Shown: positions 35,425 through 46,017 of the stretch, in pieces | Position numbering within the stretch: position 1 is the stretch's first letter | How the letters are laid out: the number at the start of each line of letters is the position of its first letter | Source: Gemmatimonas sp. | GTDB taxonomy: Bacteria > Gemmatimonadota > Gemmatimonadetes > Gemmatimonadales > Gemmatimonadaceae | NCBI GenBank assembly: GCA_011390935.1 | Contig: JAABRL010000011.1 | Span: forward strand, 6,821-67,326 | Direction: 5' to 3' | DNA length: 60,506 nucleotides | Translations under genes and position numbers: made by a program | Notes under the pieces: generated by a model | What the model saw: the letters and a program-made list of their open reading frames with translations, nothing else | What the model was told of the DNA's origin: nothing | The model's database searches: none

Positions 35425-36150
35425 ATGTCCCGCGAACGCCGACAGTTCCTGCATCACCTCACGCTGGGCAGCCTTGCACTGGGGGCCGCACCGAGCCTGC
35501 TCGGCGCCTCGACGCCAAACGGATCATCGGAAGGCGGCGGCAGCGTGCGGGAGACCGCGCAGGACTACCTCGACGCCGTGCAGCCGCAGCAGCCCGCCTT
35601 TGACACCACGTGGCCGCAGAAGCTCACCGGCAAATACAAGGCGGTGTTCGATGTGCCCGAACTCTCGGAAGGCAGCGGCGTCTTTCGTGCCGCCCTCTGG
35701 CGCAATCACTATCGCGACCTGATGCAGGCCACGCCGGCGGATCTGAGCCCGGTCCTCGTGATTCGGCACAACGCCATGCCGTTCATCATGAACCACGAGT
35801 TCTGGGACCGCTACGATGTGGCGAAAGCCAGCAAGCTCAAGCATCCCATGACCGGTAAGAGCACGCGCCGCAACATCGTGAACATGACGGCCGAGGAGGA
35901 CGGGCTGCCCGCCGGCTTCGCCAGCTACTCGCTGGACAAGCAGATCGCGGCTGGTACCATCGTGCTGGGCTGCAACATGGCGTTCAGCGCCATGACCGCC
36001 ATGGTCCGCAAGACGGACAAGCTGGCCGCCGGGGCGGCGCGGGAGAAAGCGCTCTCCATGATGCTGCCTGGTGTCATGCTGCAGCCGAACGGCATCTTTG
36101 CGGTGACCATGGCGCAGCATGCAGGATGTGCGTTCGTGGCGGCTTCCTGA
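35425..36150 (+). CDS. Tat-exported DsrE-like protein of unknown function
   Basis: 241 aa from the ATG at 35425. Twin-arginine-type signal (SRERRQFLHHLTLGSLALGAAPSLLG). The C-terminal half (LVIRHNAMPFIMNHEFWDRY, GTIVLGCNMAFSAMTAMV, MLPGVMLQPNGIFAVTMAQHAGCAFV) resembles the DsrE/F sulfur-relay fold, with Cys near residues 185 and 236. Export by Tat would be unusual for a cytoplasmic sulfur relay, so a periplasmic role is inferred. Family assignment is moderate. Confidence 0.7.
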   Translation: MSRERRQFLHHLTLGSLALGAAPSLLGASTPNGSSEGGGSVRETAQDYLDAVQPQQPAFDTTWPQKLTGKYKAVFDVPELSEGSGVFRAALWRNHYRDLMQATPADLSPVLVIRHNAMPFIMNHEFWDRYDVAKASKLKHPMTGKSTRRNIVNMTAEEDGLPAGFASYSLDKQIAAGTIVLGCNMAFSAMTAMVRKTDKLAAGAAREKALSMMLPGVMLQPNGIFAVTMAQHAGCAFVAAS

Positions 36151-36160
36151 CGGTAGGCAG

Positions 36161-36403
36161 TCAGACGCGTGGTGTCTTCCGTGGGTGCGCGACCGAGTGC
36201 AGGTAGAGTGATTCCACCTTCGCACGTGCCCACGGCGTCTTGCGCAGGAACTTGAGCGAGGAGGGAATGCTCGGCTCATGTGTGAACGAGCGAATGGCGA
36301 TGCGGTCGCCGAGCCCGTCCCACCCGTAGCGGTCCACGAGATGTTCGAGCATCATCTGCAGCGTGACGCCGTGCAGCGGATTCGATTGCGGCTGATCGGT
36401 CAT
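36161..36403 (-). CDS. VF530 family (DUF2132) small DNA-binding protein
   Basis: 80 aa from the ATG at 36403. It carries the near-complete VF530 signature: [21 protein letters not shown] and [22 protein letters not shown]530 is described as a small double-stranded-DNA-binding fold; its role is not established. The stop lies 10 bp from the convergent stop of the DsrE-like gene. GATAC/GTATC inverted repeats sit just upstream of its start. Confidence 0.92.
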   Translation of the reverse strand: MTDQPQSNPLHGVTLQMMLEHLVDRYGWDGLGDRIAIRSFTHEPSIPSSLKFLRKTPWARAKVESLYLHSVAHPRKTPRV

Positions 36404-36458
36404 GATACGGCACAGTATCCCGTGATTTCCGTCCCAGCGCAACGCCCACCTCTCGCAC

Positions 36459-36968
36459 ATGTCGCACTTACCGCTCGTGCTCGACGATTTTTCTCAGGCC
36501 GAGCACGACGCCGCGTCGTGGTCGGTGTTCACCGATCGGGTGATGGGTGGCGTGTCGGATGCGCGGGCCCGACTTGCGATCGTGGACGGGCGGCGCGCGC
36601 TCCAGCTGCAAGGTCGCGTCTCACTCGAACGCAACGGCGGATTCGTGCAGATGGCGCGTCCACTCGGCGATAGCGGCGCGCCGCTCGACGCCACGGGATC
36701 ACATGGTCTGCAGCTCGACGTGTGCGGCTCACCAGGGCCCTACTTCGTGCACCTGCGCACCGTCCACACCCGGGCGCCGTGGCAGTACTACCGCGCGCCG
36801 CTGCCCGTGATCGCCGCATGGCGCACGGTAGCAGTCCCGTGGTCGGCGTTTACGCCGGGCGGACTGTCGCAGCCGCTCGATGTGCGCGGACTGCTCCGTC
36901 TCGGTGTGGTTGCCGGCACAGCAGCCTTCGACGCCGACATCGCCCTCGCTCGGCTCCTGATCGAGTGA
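36459..36968 (+). CDS. CIA30 family protein
   Basis: 169 aa, a single CIA30 (NADH:ubiquinone oxidoreductase intermediate-associated protein 30) domain: [31 protein letters not shown], then a jelly-roll beta-sandwich ([41 protein letters not shown]). Bacterial members act as stand-alone sandwich proteins of unknown function. No signal peptide. Seven bp upstream of the frameshifted monooxygenase on the same strand. Confidence 0.88.
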   Translation: MSHLPLVLDDFSQAEHDAASWSVFTDRVMGGVSDARARLAIVDGRRALQLQGRVSLERNGGFVQMARPLGDSGAPLDATGSHGLQLDVCGSPGPYFVHLRTVHTRAPWQYYRAPLPVIAAWRTVAVPWSAFTPGGLSQPLDVRGLLRLGVVAGTAAFDADIALARLLIE

Positions 36969-36975
36969 CGCCAGC

Positions 36976-38434
36976 ATGCCACTCGACGCGCTGATCATTG
37001 GCAGTGGCTTCGCCGGCGTGGCGGCCGCCGTGCGTCTGCGCGAGGCCGGTGTTCGCGACATCGTGGTGCTCGAACGGGCCCCTTCGGTGGGGTACGTGGC
37101 GTGACAACGCGTATCCCGGCTGCGCCTGCGACGTTCCCTCTCGGCTCTATTCGCTCAGCTTCGCCCCCAACGCCGACTGGACACGCAGCTATTCCGCGCA
37201 GCCCGAGATTCGCGCGTATCTGGAGCGCATAGCGCACGACTGGGGGATCACGCCGCTCGTGCGCCTCGAGCACACCGTGCAGGCGGCGCGCTGGGACGCC
37301 GAGTCGTTGCGGTGGCACGTGGACACCAACCGCGGCCGCTTTTCCGCGTCGCTGCTCGTACTGGCAACGGGTGCGCTCAGCGACGCGGTCATCCCTGACA
37401 TCCCCGGTCACGACGCATTTCGCGGCGCCGCGTTTCATTCATCGCAGTGGGACCACACCGTGCCACTCGGCGGCAAACGGGTACTCGTGATCGGCACCGG
37501 TGCGTCCGCGATCCAGTTCGTGCCGCGCCTTCAGCCCACGGTGGCCACGCTCACGCTCTTCCAGCGCACCCCCCCGTGGATTCTGCCGCGTCACGATCGG
37601 GCGTACCGTGGCTGGGAGCGCGCGGCGTACCAGCATGTGCCCGGGCTCGAGCAACTCGCCCGGGGGGTGATCTACGCCTCGCGCGAAGTCACGTTCCTCG
37701 CCTTCCGCAACGTGCGGCTGGCGCGTGTGGTGCAGCGTCTCGCCGTTCGGCACATGCACCGTCAGGTGAATGACCCCGTACTGCGCGAGGTGCTCACGCC
37801 CGACTATGCCATCGGGTGCAAGCGCATTCTGGTCACCAACGAGTACTACCCGGCACTCACGCAGTCGAATGTCTCGGTGGTGAACACGCCAATCCAGCGC
37901 ATCGTGCACGACGGCGTTGTGACCACGGACGGTGTACGGCACCACGGTGACGTACTCATTTACGGCACCGGCTTTCGCCCCACCGACCCACCGCTTGCAC
38001 CGTTCGTGCACGGACGCGACGGCGGTACACTCGCCGACGCGTGGGGCGGCAGCATGCGCGCGCATGCCGGCACCACGGTGCACGGTTTCCCCAACCTGTT
38101 TCTGGTGTCCGGACCCAATACCGGGATTGGCCACACGTCACAGCTGTACATGATCGAGTCGCAGCTGCGGCACGTCGCGAGTACGGTCGCGCATATGCGT
38201 GAGCACCAGCTCGCCGCGATCGAGCCAACCGCTGCGGCACAACAGCGTTGGGTGCAGGATGTAGACGCGCGCATGCAGCGCATGGTGTGGGTGGCAGGCG
38301 GCTGCCGCAGCTGGTACCTCGATGCCACGGGACGCAACTCGACACTTTGGCCCGACTTCACCTTCCGCTTTCGCCAGCGGGTGCAGCGGTTCGATGCCGC
38401 CGCCCATCACCTCACGCCGAGGCTAGCGGCATGA
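36976..38434 (+). pseudogene. Flavin-containing (Baeyer-Villiger type) monooxygenase, frameshifted near the N-terminus
   Basis: The ATG at 36976 opens with the FAD motif GSGFAGVAAAVRLREAG and VVLERAPSVG, then hits a TGA at 37102-37104. A second frame continues GTWRDNAYPGCACDVPS to 38434 with the NADPH motif VIGTGASAIQF, the monooxygenase block HSSQWDH and GTGFRPTD. Normal family reading is VGGTWRDN, so the break falls in the G-run at about 37088-37095, where two G appear to be missing. A homopolymer sequencing error is likely; a real frameshift is not excluded. Its stop overlaps the following ATG (ATGA). Confidence 0.85.
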
Positions 38435-39510
38435 AAAGCAGCGCTGCCCTGCCACTCGACGCGCGTCTGCAGGCCGGTGTTGCGCGACTCGTCGGACGGT
38501 TGCCCGGCGCACTCGCCCGCGCTCTGTCATTCGCACCACCGCTCGTGATCGACGGCCAGACGCTCGACCCGCACGTACAGGGGATTCGTGCGTTACGTGC
38601 TCCGCTGAATCGGCACGGACTCTGCCAACCGAACGTCGCGGCGGGACGCACGCGCTACGTGCGGGAGGCCGTCGCCTTGCGTTCCGCCCCGACGCCCATT
38701 GGGTCCGTGCGCGATCTCTCCGTGCCGGGAGCGGCGGGACCGCTCGACGCGCGGCTCTATGCACCGGTGCAGCCGTCGTCCGACCTGCTGGTGTATTTCC
38801 ACGGCGGCGGTTACGTGCTTGGTGATCTCGACACGCACGACGAGCCCTGCCGCTTGCTCTGTCGCCACGCGCGCACGATGGTGCTCAGCGTGGCGTACCG
38901 CCTGGCGCCAGAACATCCGTTTCCGGCACCGGTCGATGATGCCATCGCGGCAGTGCGATGGGCGTGTGACCAGGCCGCCTCCCTCGGTGCGGCGCGCGTG
39001 AGCGTCGGCGGTGACAGCGCGGGAGGATGCCTCGCAACCGCGGCCGCACGCGCGCTCGCCGACTCACCGCACGCGCCGGCGGCTCAACTGTTGATCTACC
39101 CGCTGGTGGAAGCGCAGGCGCGGTCGCGATCACACGAGCTGTTCGGCCGCGCCGGCCTCTTTCTCACGGACGAGGACTGCGCCGACTTTGTGCGCCACTA
39201 CGCCGCGAACGCGGCTGATGAGCGCGCCAGTCCGCTGCGCAGCACCGCGTTCGCCGGTCAGCCCGCAGCGTTGGTCGTGACCGCTGGCTTCGACATTCTG
39301 CGCGATGAGGGCATGGCGTACGCACGGGCGCTACGCGACGCGGGGTCGAGCGTTCGCGAGCTCTCCTGCCCGTCGCTCGTACACGGGTTCCTGCACATGA
39401 CGCCCGTCGTCCCCGCAGCCGCGCTCGCAGTGCACGCAATCGCATCCGAATGGCGTGCACTGCTTGACGCACACGGGAACATCACGGCACCATCGCGTCC
39501 GACCGAATGA
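38431..39510 (+). CDS. Alpha/beta hydrolase, hormone-sensitive-lipase-type esterase
   Basis: 359 aa from the ATG at 38431. Oxyanion-hole HGGG at 124-127 ([11 protein letters not shown]), nucleophile elbow GDSAGG with Ser196, and likely Asp (GFDILRDEG) and His (LVHGFLHM). These define the bacterial HSL-like (family IV) esterases. An extra ~80-residue N-terminal part precedes the core. Coupled by ATGA overlap to the monooxygenase upstream: a Baeyer-Villiger enzyme that makes an ester followed by an esterase is a sensible pair (inference). Its 3' end overlaps the convergent M24 peptidase by 29 bp. Confidence 0.9.
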   Translation: MKSSAALPLDARLQAGVARLVGRLPGALARALSFAPPLVIDGQTLDPHVQGIRALRAPLNRHGLCQPNVAAGRTRYVREAVALRSAPTPIGSVRDLSVPGAAGPLDARLYAPVQPSSDLLVYFHGGGYVLGDLDTHDEPCRLLCRHARTMVLSVAYRLAPEHPFPAPVDDAIAAVRWACDQAASLGAARVSVGGDSAGGCLATAAARALADSPHAPAAQLLIYPLVEAQARSRSHELFGRAGLFLTDEDCADFVRHYAANAADERASPLRSTAFAGQPAALVVTAGFDILRDEGMAYARALRDAGSSVRELSCPSLVHGFLHMTPVVPAAALAVHAIASEWRALLDAHGNITAPSRPTE

Positions 39511-40891
39511 GATAGAACTGCTCCTGCCGCGGCCGGAAGAACCGATACCCCTCCGCCGTCAGATGTGCATCATCCTCGAACATCACGAACACCTTCTTCC
39601 CGTTCCACTCCGGCACTTCCGTCGCCGTGTTCAGCTCGATCGAGATGTAGCTGCCCGGCCGCAGTCGGCCGCTGAGCCCCACCGTATCACTCCGCAGCCC
39701 GCTGCGGAAATCGATGCTGGTACCCAGCCCGTGCCCCTGCGCACCGATGGGGTGCGAATAGATCATCGCCTCGATGCCCTTTTCCCGCATCTCGGCCATC
39801 GTCGCATTGAACACCGCGCCCGCCGTGAGCCCCGGACGCGCATGCCGCAGCATGAGCGCGTCCTGCAGCGTGTTGCTGTTGGCCATGGCGCGCTTGAGGC
39901 CGGCCGGTGCGTCCGTTTCACCAGCCTTGAGCACGTACGCCATCTTCTGCCAGTCGGTATCGAAGCCCATGTACGTGATGCCGAAATCGATGTGCACCAC
40001 ATCACCCGGCTCGATCACGGTCGCTTCTGGCGCGACCGCCAGAAACCCGCGCGACGTGGCGATGTCGGTACCAGCGCGCTGCACACGCAGATCGGGCTGA
40101 AACCAGGTGCGCACCCCGGCGCCCCACAGCATGTCGTACAGCGCGTTCCTCACGTCGCCCACCGTGGTGCGTCCGGGCGTGATCACCGCGTTCGACAGCG
40201 CACGCTTCACGATTGCCTCCGTCACCTGCACGGCCGTGGTGTAGTGCGGCATCTCCTCGGGCATGCGAGTGTCGAGGTACTCCTCGATCAGCTCGCCCGC
40301 AGGAACAAAGGTCTGCTCGGCCTCTTCCCCGAGTGTCTCGGCAATGAAGCGATACGCGTCGTAGCCCAGCGCGCGCGTCTGCCCGCGCCGACCGCGAATG
40401 CCGAGGCCAACCGTCTTGGGCGAATACCGACCATAGATCTCCCGCAACGCCTGCGCCGGTGGACGCGGTTCATCGCTCGGCGCGTCGAAGAATCGAGTCA
40501 GCGTCTCTTCGGTGTAGCCGGTGATCGCGAACTTCTTCAGCCCCTCGTCACCCGCGTCCACAAAGACGAACAGGTCGCGATTGCCCGTGTACGGCCTCGG
40601 CGGTGCGATGTACTGCACCACCGGATCATCGTGGAACTCCTCGTTCACCACGACCCACATGCCGATGCCGTGCCGCCGCATCATGGGGAGCAGCATCTCG
40701 TGCCGCGCTCGCAACCACCCTTCACGCACGCGAATCTGCTCCGCCCACGGGAGCAACAGATCGGCCTCCGGTACACGATACGCCGGCCGAACAGCCGGTG
40801 CAGGCTGCGCCGCGGCCGACGACATCGGCACGACAGCGAGTGGCGCGAACAGCAGCGCGAATCCGAACACCCCGAGCGACCGCACGCTCAA
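39482..40891 (-). CDS. Secreted M24 family (Xaa-Pro aminopeptidase-like) metallopeptidase
   Basis: 469 aa from a TTG at 40891 that overlaps the preceding stop (TTGA); the next in-frame GTG (40885) is an alternative. Sec signal to about residue 28 (SSAAAQ). N-terminal creatinase-like region, then the pita-bread domain with metal-ligand segments [36 protein letters not shown] and [15 protein letters not shown]. It would cleave N-terminal residues from peptides outside the cytoplasm. Translationally coupled to the S9 peptidase upstream. Confidence 0.9.
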   Translation of the reverse strand: MSVRSLGVFGFALLFAPLAVVPMSSAAAQPAPAVRPAYRVPEADLLLPWAEQIRVREGWLRARHEMLLPMMRRHGIGMWVVVNEEFHDDPVVQYIAPPRPYTGNRDLFVFVDAGDEGLKKFAITGYTEETLTRFFDAPSDEPRPPAQALREIYGRYSPKTVGLGIRGRRGQTRALGYDAYRFIAETLGEEAEQTFVPAGELIEEYLDTRMPEEMPHYTTAVQVTEAIVKRALSNAVITPGRTTVGDVRNALYDMLWGAGVRTWFQPDLRVQRAGTDIATSRGFLAVAPEATVIEPGDVVHIDFGITYMGFDTDWQKMAYVLKAGETDAPAGLKRAMANSNTLQDALMLRHARPGLTAGAVFNATMAEMREKGIEAMIYSHPIGAQGHGLGTSIDFRSGLRSDTVGLSGRLRPGSYISIELNTATEVPEWNGKKVFVMFEDDAHLTAEGYRFFRPRQEQFYLIRSDAMVP

Positions 40892-43218
40892 CGCCCCGGA
40901 GCCAAACGGCCCATCTGATACTCCTTCGGCGGCGTATTCCCCTGCAGATGCTGCACGAAGTAGTCCCAGCGACGGCGCATGATGTACGCGCCGTCGGCGC
41001 CAAACCCGTGCCGCGCCTGCGGCAGCATGATCAGGTCGAAGTCCTTGTTGGCCTTCATGAGCGCGTCCACCACGAGCAGCGTGTTATACGGCGGCACGTT
41101 GTCGTCCATCATGCCGTGAATGAGAAACAGCTTGCCTTTGAGCTTGCTGGCGTGCGTCTGGTTCGCTTCGGCGGTGTAGTTGTCCGTCGCGCCCGTGCGC
41201 ACCAGCAACCCGTGGTAGCGCTCGCCCCAGTCGTCCTCGTAGTTGCGGTTGTCGTGGTTGCCGCTCTCCGAGATGCCCACCTTGAAGAAATCGGGTGCCT
41301 TGAACATCGCCGCCGCCGTGGCGAAGCCGCCGCCCGAGTGCCCCCACATGCCGGCCTTGTCGATGTCGATGAAGCGGTAGCGCGACGCGAGCTCCTTCAT
41401 GCCCGCGACCTGATCCTCGATCGTGTTGTCGCCCATGCGACCGTAGTAGAAATCGCGGAACGTTTTCGAGCGACCAGGCGTCCCCATGCCATCGATGGCC
41501 ACCACCACGAAGCCGAGTTCGGCGAGCGCCTGATGATCGCTGCGCGCCGGGCTGAAGCTGCGCGACCCCACGCTCCCTGACTGCGGCCCCGGGTAGATGT
41601 AGTTGATGATCGGGTACTTCCTGGTGCTGTCGAGGGTGCTTGGCGTGTAGAGCAGACCGTAGATGTCGGTCTGGCCGTCGCGCGCCTTCATGCGCACCGG
41701 CGTGGGGGCCTTCCATCCAGTGGCGGTGAGGCGCGAGATGTCGGCGCGCTCGAGTTCGCGCACGAGGCGGCCCGTGTTCGCATCGCGCAGCACCGTCACG
41801 GGCGGCGTGTCGGGCGTGCTGTACGTGTCGGTGAACCAGCGTCCGTCGGGCGAGAGCGTGACGCTGTGGTTGGCCACTTCGGGCGTGAGCAGCGTGAGCC
41901 CGCTGCCATCGAAGTTCACGCGATACAGATGCTGGAAGTACGGATCGCGCGCTTCGTCCTTGCCGTTGGCCGTGAACCAGATCCGACGCGCCTTCTCGTC
42001 GATACGCACGATCCCCGACACGTTGCCCGTCCCGGTGGTGATGCGATTCTTCAGCTGACCGGTGGTGAGATCATACAGGTAGAGATGCGTCCAGTCGTCC
42101 CGATCACTCCACCAGATGAACTCGTTCGTGGCGGGGAATACACGCCAGAGATCTTCGGGGTGCGAGGCATCGCCGATCTGCGTGGTGCTCGTTTCATGCA
42201 ACACGGTACGCACCGCCCCGGTCGCGGCATCGGCAATGCGCAACCACACCTCCTTGTGATCGCGCGAGCTCGACAGAAACGCGACCTTGGAGTTGTCCGC
42301 GAACCACTGCAGGTCGCACACCGCGCCGCCGCAGGCAATGTGGTCCGAGACGGTACTCCGATGTGCATCGGGGGGCATCTGCAAACGCGTGACGGTCGCG
42401 AAGCTGGCGCTGTCGAACGACACCACGATACGGCTCACGCGGAAGATCACGCTGTCCCCCGGCAGCGGGTAGCGCCACTGCTGCAGCTGAGGGCTACCCA
42501 CGTTCGTGCTCACGAGGTACATGTGGTCCACCCCGCGCGAATCATGCTGGAACGTGGACAGGCGCGTGCCATCGGCCGACCAGCTCACCACCGGGTTGTC
42601 GTTGTGCACCCAGCCCGCGTTGTTGGTGGCGTAGCCGAAATCTTCCACGCCATCGCTCGTGACCGCGCGTTCGGCACCGGTGCGCAGATCGCGCACCCAC
42701 AGGTTGTGGTTGCGAATGAACACGGCACGCGCCCCATCGGGTGACACGCTGCTGTTGGGCGGCGCCACCGAGCGTGCCGCGGCGCGCGGTGCCTCGGCGC
42801 AGACATAGGTGCTCAGCTCGCAGCGAAAGGCACGTGTACCAGCCGTTGCCGTGACCGTGCGCGCGACCGGATCGATCGTCTGCACCATCAGCGCGGCCGC
42901 ACTCACGGTCGTGCCTGAGGCCGTGCCGAGTGCAGCGGCCAGTCGCGCGTGATCGAACGCCGCGTCGCGTGTGCGGCGGGCCGGATTGACGAGCACGTAG
43001 TCACCACCGGCGACGGTGCTTGCCCGATACCAGAATCGGCCGTCGGGCAGCCAGGTGGCCCGACCAGCGATTCCGTGCACCAGCGGGGCCGTGGACGCCC
43101 CAAGCATGCGCTCGGCGCGCTGGTAGTCGGCGTCGGTAAGCTGGCGCGGCGCACTTTGCGCGAAGAGCAGCGCGGGTGTCGCGGCGGCGCACAGCGCGAG
43201 GACACGGAGCAGTGGCAT
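40888..43218 (-). CDS. Secreted S9 family peptidase (DPP IV-type)
   Basis: 776 aa from the ATG at 43218 (signal peptide [21 protein letters not shown] follows). N-terminal beta-propeller (DPPIV_N; repeated [23 protein letters not shown]) and C-terminal alpha/beta hydrolase with catalytic Ser in GHSGGG, Asp in [10 protein letters not shown] and His in PQARHGFG. It would remove dipeptides from peptides and sits beside an M24 aminopeptidase, so the pair likely completes degradation of proline-containing peptides. Confidence 0.94.
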   Translation of the reverse strand: MPLLRVLALCAAATPALLFAQSAPRQLTDADYQRAERMLGASTAPLVHGIAGRATWLPDGRFWYRASTVAGGDYVLVNPARRTRDAAFDHARLAAALGTASGTTVSAAALMVQTIDPVARTVTATAGTRAFRCELSTYVCAEAPRAAARSVAPPNSSVSPDGARAVFIRNHNLWVRDLRTGAERAVTSDGVEDFGYATNNAGWVHNDNPVVSWSADGTRLSTFQHDSRGVDHMYLVSTNVGSPQLQQWRYPLPGDSVIFRVSRIVVSFDSASFATVTRLQMPPDAHRSTVSDHIACGGAVCDLQWFADNSKVAFLSSSRDHKEVWLRIADAATGAVRTVLHETSTTQIGDASHPEDLWRVFPATNEFIWWSDRDDWTHLYLYDLTTGQLKNRITTGTGNVSGIVRIDEKARRIWFTANGKDEARDPYFQHLYRVNFDGSGLTLLTPEVANHSVTLSPDGRWFTDTYSTPDTPPVTVLRDANTGRLVRELERADISRLTATGWKAPTPVRMKARDGQTDIYGLLYTPSTLDSTRKYPIINYIYPGPQSGSVGSRSFSPARSDHQALAELGFVVVAIDGMGTPGRSKTFRDFYYGRMGDNTIEDQVAGMKELASRYRFIDIDKAGMWGHSGGGFATAAAMFKAPDFFKVGISESGNHDNRNYEDDWGERYHGLLVRTGATDNYTAEANQTHASKLKGKLFLIHGMMDDNVPPYNTLLVVDALMKANKDFDLIMLPQARHGFGADGAYIMRRRWDYFVQHLQGNTPPKEYQMGRLAPGR

Positions 43219-43382
43219 ATCGAACAGACTCGGAGACGGAGGAAGGGCGAACAGCCGCCGAAGCGCACGGCGACCGACACTGTGTCCAAGGTATCGCCCG
43301 AGCCGGAGCACGACGAGTCGTCTGTGGCAGAAGCCGAGCGCGCACGCATTGCCGGCGCGGCATCCTCGGGTTGAATTTCGGG

Positions 43383-45320
43383 ATGTCACGCCCATTCGCA
43401 TTCCGCCCAACCACGCCAGCACTGCTGCTTGGCGTGCTCGTCGCCGTCGCCGGCTGTCGGACCGCCCGCCTCGATGTCCCGCTGCCCGAGCGCACGGCGA
43501 GCGCGCTCGTCTGCGCCGAGTCCGCCGAGCTCGTTCCGATTCCGTCAGTGCAAGGCTCCGGCTCGCGGTCGCCGCTGGTCGGTCAGCCCGTGACGGTCGA
43601 AGGCGTGGTCACGGGCGATTTCCAGGGCGCCGCGCTGGCCGAACGCGGGGTCACGCTGCAAGCGCTCGTCGGGGACGGCGATCCGACCACCTCGGACGCC
43701 CTCTTCGTCGCTCTCGGTGACGCCGATCGTGTCTCGCTTGGCGACGTGGTGCGTGTGCGCGGTGTGGTCGCGGAAGTGGACGGGGAGACACACATCGTGA
43801 ACGTGGCCGCGCTCCGGCGCTGCGCGAGCAACGCACGGATCGATCCCACGACGATCGCGCTGCCCGTCGCATCCGATGCGGTGTTCGAGCAATATGAGAG
43901 CATGCTCGTGCGCTTCGCGCAGACGCTCACCGTGACGGAGCACTATCAGCTGGGTCGGTTCGGACAGATCACGGTGTCGAACGGTCGACTCTGGCAGCCC
44001 ACGCAGCGCCACGCGCCCGGCCCCGACGCCGAGGCGCTCGCCAGTGCGAACGCACGCAACCGGCTCGTGGTGGATGACGCGAACGATGCGCAGAATCCGG
44101 ACCCGATCGTATTCGGGAACGCCGCACTGCCGCTTGCGGCGGCCGCACCGCTGCGCGCGGGTGACGAAGTGCGCGACCTCACTGGCGTGCTGCGGCACGC
44201 GCGCGGTAGCCAGTCAGGCAATGGCGCAATGTGGCGACTGCTACCGTTTCGCACGCTAAGCGCCCGTGTACCCACGTTCCTGTCGACAAATGCGCGTCGC
44301 GCGACCCCCGCGGCGGTCGATGGCACCCTGCGCGTGAGCGCCTTCAACGTGCTCAACTATTTCAACACGTTCGGACGTGGCGCGTGCACGACCGGAGACG
44401 GCGGCGCCGCCACGGACTGTCGTGGTGCCGCGGATGCCGCAGACTTTGAACGACAGGCTGCGAAGATCGTGTCCGCCATCGTCGCACTCGACGCGCACAT
44501 CGTGGGCCTCATGGAGATCGAAAACGACGGCTACGGCGACTCGAGCGCGATCGCCGATCTGGTCAGGCGCCTCAATGCCGCCACGGCGCCGGGCACGTAC
44601 GCGTTTGTCGACGCCGATGCGAACACCGGCGCGCGCAACGCCCTCGGGACCGATGCCATCAAGGTGGGCCTGCTCTATCAGCCAGCACGCGTGTCGCTCG
44701 CGGGACGCACCGCGGTGCTGGCCACCCCCGAGTTCATCACGGGCGGCGACCGTGGACCACGCAGCCGACCGTCCTTGGTGCAAGCGTTCCGGCAACCCGA
44801 CGGCGAGACACTCGTGGTGAGCGTCAATCACCTCAAGAGCAAGGGCGGTGGCTGCGACGCCCCCGATGCGGGCGACGGTCAAGGGGCGTGCAACGTGGTA
44901 CGCACCAACGCCGCGCGCGCGCTGGCGCAGTTTCTCGCCACCGATCCCACGGGCACCGGCGATCCCGACGTACTGCTGCTCGGCGATCTGAATGCGTATG
45001 CCATGGAAGATCCCGTGCGCGCACTCGTGGCCGCGGGCTTCGTGGATCTCGAGTCCACGCGTGGTGGTCCCGATGCGTATTCATATCTTTTCGACGCACA
45101 GCTCGGCAGTCTCGATCACGCGCTCGCCTCTGCGTCGCTCGCCGCACAGGTCACCGGGGTGACCACATGGCACATCAATGCCGACGAGCCGCCCGTGCTC
45201 GGCTACCAGTCGGCCTTCAAATCACCGGCGCAGCGCGCAGCGTTGTATGCGCCCGATCCTTTCCGCAGTTCGGATCACGATCCGGTGCTGGTCGGGCTGC
45301 GGTTGCGACGCGAGCGCTGA
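43383..45320 (+). CDS. ExeM/NucH family extracellular endonuclease (lipoprotein)
   Basis: 645 aa from the ATG at 43383. Lipoprotein signal (VAVAGC, Cys24). An OB-fold-like region (about 55-310; VTVEGVVTGDFQG, DVVRVRGVVAEVDGETHI) precedes an endonuclease/exonuclease/phosphatase domain with VSAFNVLNYFNT, LMEIENDGYGD, VSVNHLKSKGGGC, LLLGDLNAYAMEDP and SSDHDPVLVGL, which supply the catalytic Asn, Glu, Asp and His. It degrades extracellular DNA for nutrients or biofilm turnover. Related enzymes are type II secretion substrates. Confidence 0.92.
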   Translation: MSRPFAFRPTTPALLLGVLVAVAGCRTARLDVPLPERTASALVCAESAELVPIPSVQGSGSRSPLVGQPVTVEGVVTGDFQGAALAERGVTLQALVGDGDPTTSDALFVALGDADRVSLGDVVRVRGVVAEVDGETHIVNVAALRRCASNARIDPTTIALPVASDAVFEQYESMLVRFAQTLTVTEHYQLGRFGQITVSNGRLWQPTQRHAPGPDAEALASANARNRLVVDDANDAQNPDPIVFGNAALPLAAAAPLRAGDEVRDLTGVLRHARGSQSGNGAMWRLLPFRTLSARVPTFLSTNARRATPAAVDGTLRVSAFNVLNYFNTFGRGACTTGDGGAATDCRGAADAADFERQAAKIVSAIVALDAHIVGLMEIENDGYGDSSAIADLVRRLNAATAPGTYAFVDADANTGARNALGTDAIKVGLLYQPARVSLAGRTAVLATPEFITGGDRGPRSRPSLVQAFRQPDGETLVVSVNHLKSKGGGCDAPDAGDGQGACNVVRTNAARALAQFLATDPTGTGDPDVLLLGDLNAYAMEDPVRALVAAGFVDLESTRGGPDAYSYLFDAQLGSLDHALASASLAAQVTGVTTWHINADEPPVLGYQSAFKSPAQRAALYAPDPFRSSDHDPVLVGLRLRRER

Positions 45321-45420
45321 CTCACAGGCGCGGATTCGGCGCGCCAGCCAGCTTGCCGCACGCGGTGAGGGAACCCCCGACATCGCGCCCTCCTGCACCT
45401 GACCAACGTAATGCCCCAAG

Positions 45421-45473
45421 GCACGTCTCCCGAGATGTGCGGGATCGTCCCGCCCCGCGTTCTCTCAGGAGGT
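45421..45473 (+). promoter_or_regulatory. Two adjacent hairpins and a strong Shine-Dalgarno before the DUF2202 gene
   Basis: GCACGTCT/AGATGTGC with a CCCG loop (45421-45440; one G-U pair) and GCGGGA/TCCCGC (45439-45453) share two bases, so they partly exclude each other. AGGAGGT (45467-45473) follows, 5 nt before the ATG. This is the clearest ribosome site in the window. The hairpins could be the terminator of the nuclease gene or a leader structure. Confidence 0.45.
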
Positions 45474-45478
45474 GTCGC

Positions 45479-45961
45479 ATGCGCAGGTCCATTGCTTTCG
45501 TTCTCGTTGCCCTGCTCGCCGCCTGCGGCGGCGGCACTTCCCCCACCGCACCGAGCAGCGTGGTTCCGCTCACGGCAGCGCTCCAATCGGCACTACAGCT
45601 CGCGCTGCAGGACGAGCGTCATGCGGAGGCGATCTACGCACTCGTGCTCGCCGACCATGGTGACGTGACGCCCTTCCGCAACATCGTGCGCGCCGAAGGT
45701 CAGCACGCGATTGCCATCGAGGGGCTCTATCGCAATCGCGGCCTCGCCGTGCCTCCGGTGAGTGTACCCGCGTCCAACGTCCCGCGGTTCGCGACGCTCC
45801 AGGCCGCATGCGCCGCGTCGGTGGACGCGGAAATCGCAAACATCGCGCTGTATGACGAGTTCCTGCAGCTGGCGTTGCCAGCGGATATACGCAACGTGTT
45901 CACCAACAATCGGCGCGCCTCGGTAGACAATCACCTGCCCGCCTTTTCCCGCTGCCGATAG
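45479..45961 (+). CDS. DUF2202 ferritin-like lipoprotein
   Basis: 160 aa with a lipoprotein signal (LVALLAACGGG, Cys16). The mature part is a four-helix ferritin-like domain: LQDERHAEAIYALVLADHGDVTPFRNIVRAEGQHAIAIEGLY shows paired Glu-x-x-His motifs, with a further Glu in VDAEIANIALYDEFL. This suggests a di-metal site, though enzymatic or storage role is unknown. Start fixed by AGGAGGT. Confidence 0.85.
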   Translation: MRRSIAFVLVALLAACGGGTSPTAPSSVVPLTAALQSALQLALQDERHAEAIYALVLADHGDVTPFRNIVRAEGQHAIAIEGLYRNRGLAVPPVSVPASNVPRFATLQAACAASVDAEIANIALYDEFLQLALPADIRNVFTNNRRASVDNHLPAFSRCR

Positions 45962-45970
45962 GCAACGTCA

Positions 45971-46003
45971 TCCGACCACGCCCATGCAGTACGCGTGGTC
46001 GGA
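45971..46003. terminator. Bidirectional hairpin between convergent genes
   Basis: TCCGACCACGC (45971-45981) pairs perfectly with GCGTGGTCGGA (45993-46003), 11-nt loop. It sits in the 56-bp gap between the convergent stops of the DUF2202 and M14 peptidase genes. No T tract follows on either strand. Confidence 0.6.
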
Positions 46004-46017
46004 CAGGGCGGCTCCGG

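Noticed and set aside
45375..45410. ECF sigma-type promoter (GGGAACC) before the DUF2202 gene
   Set aside because: No matching -10 element at the required spacing.
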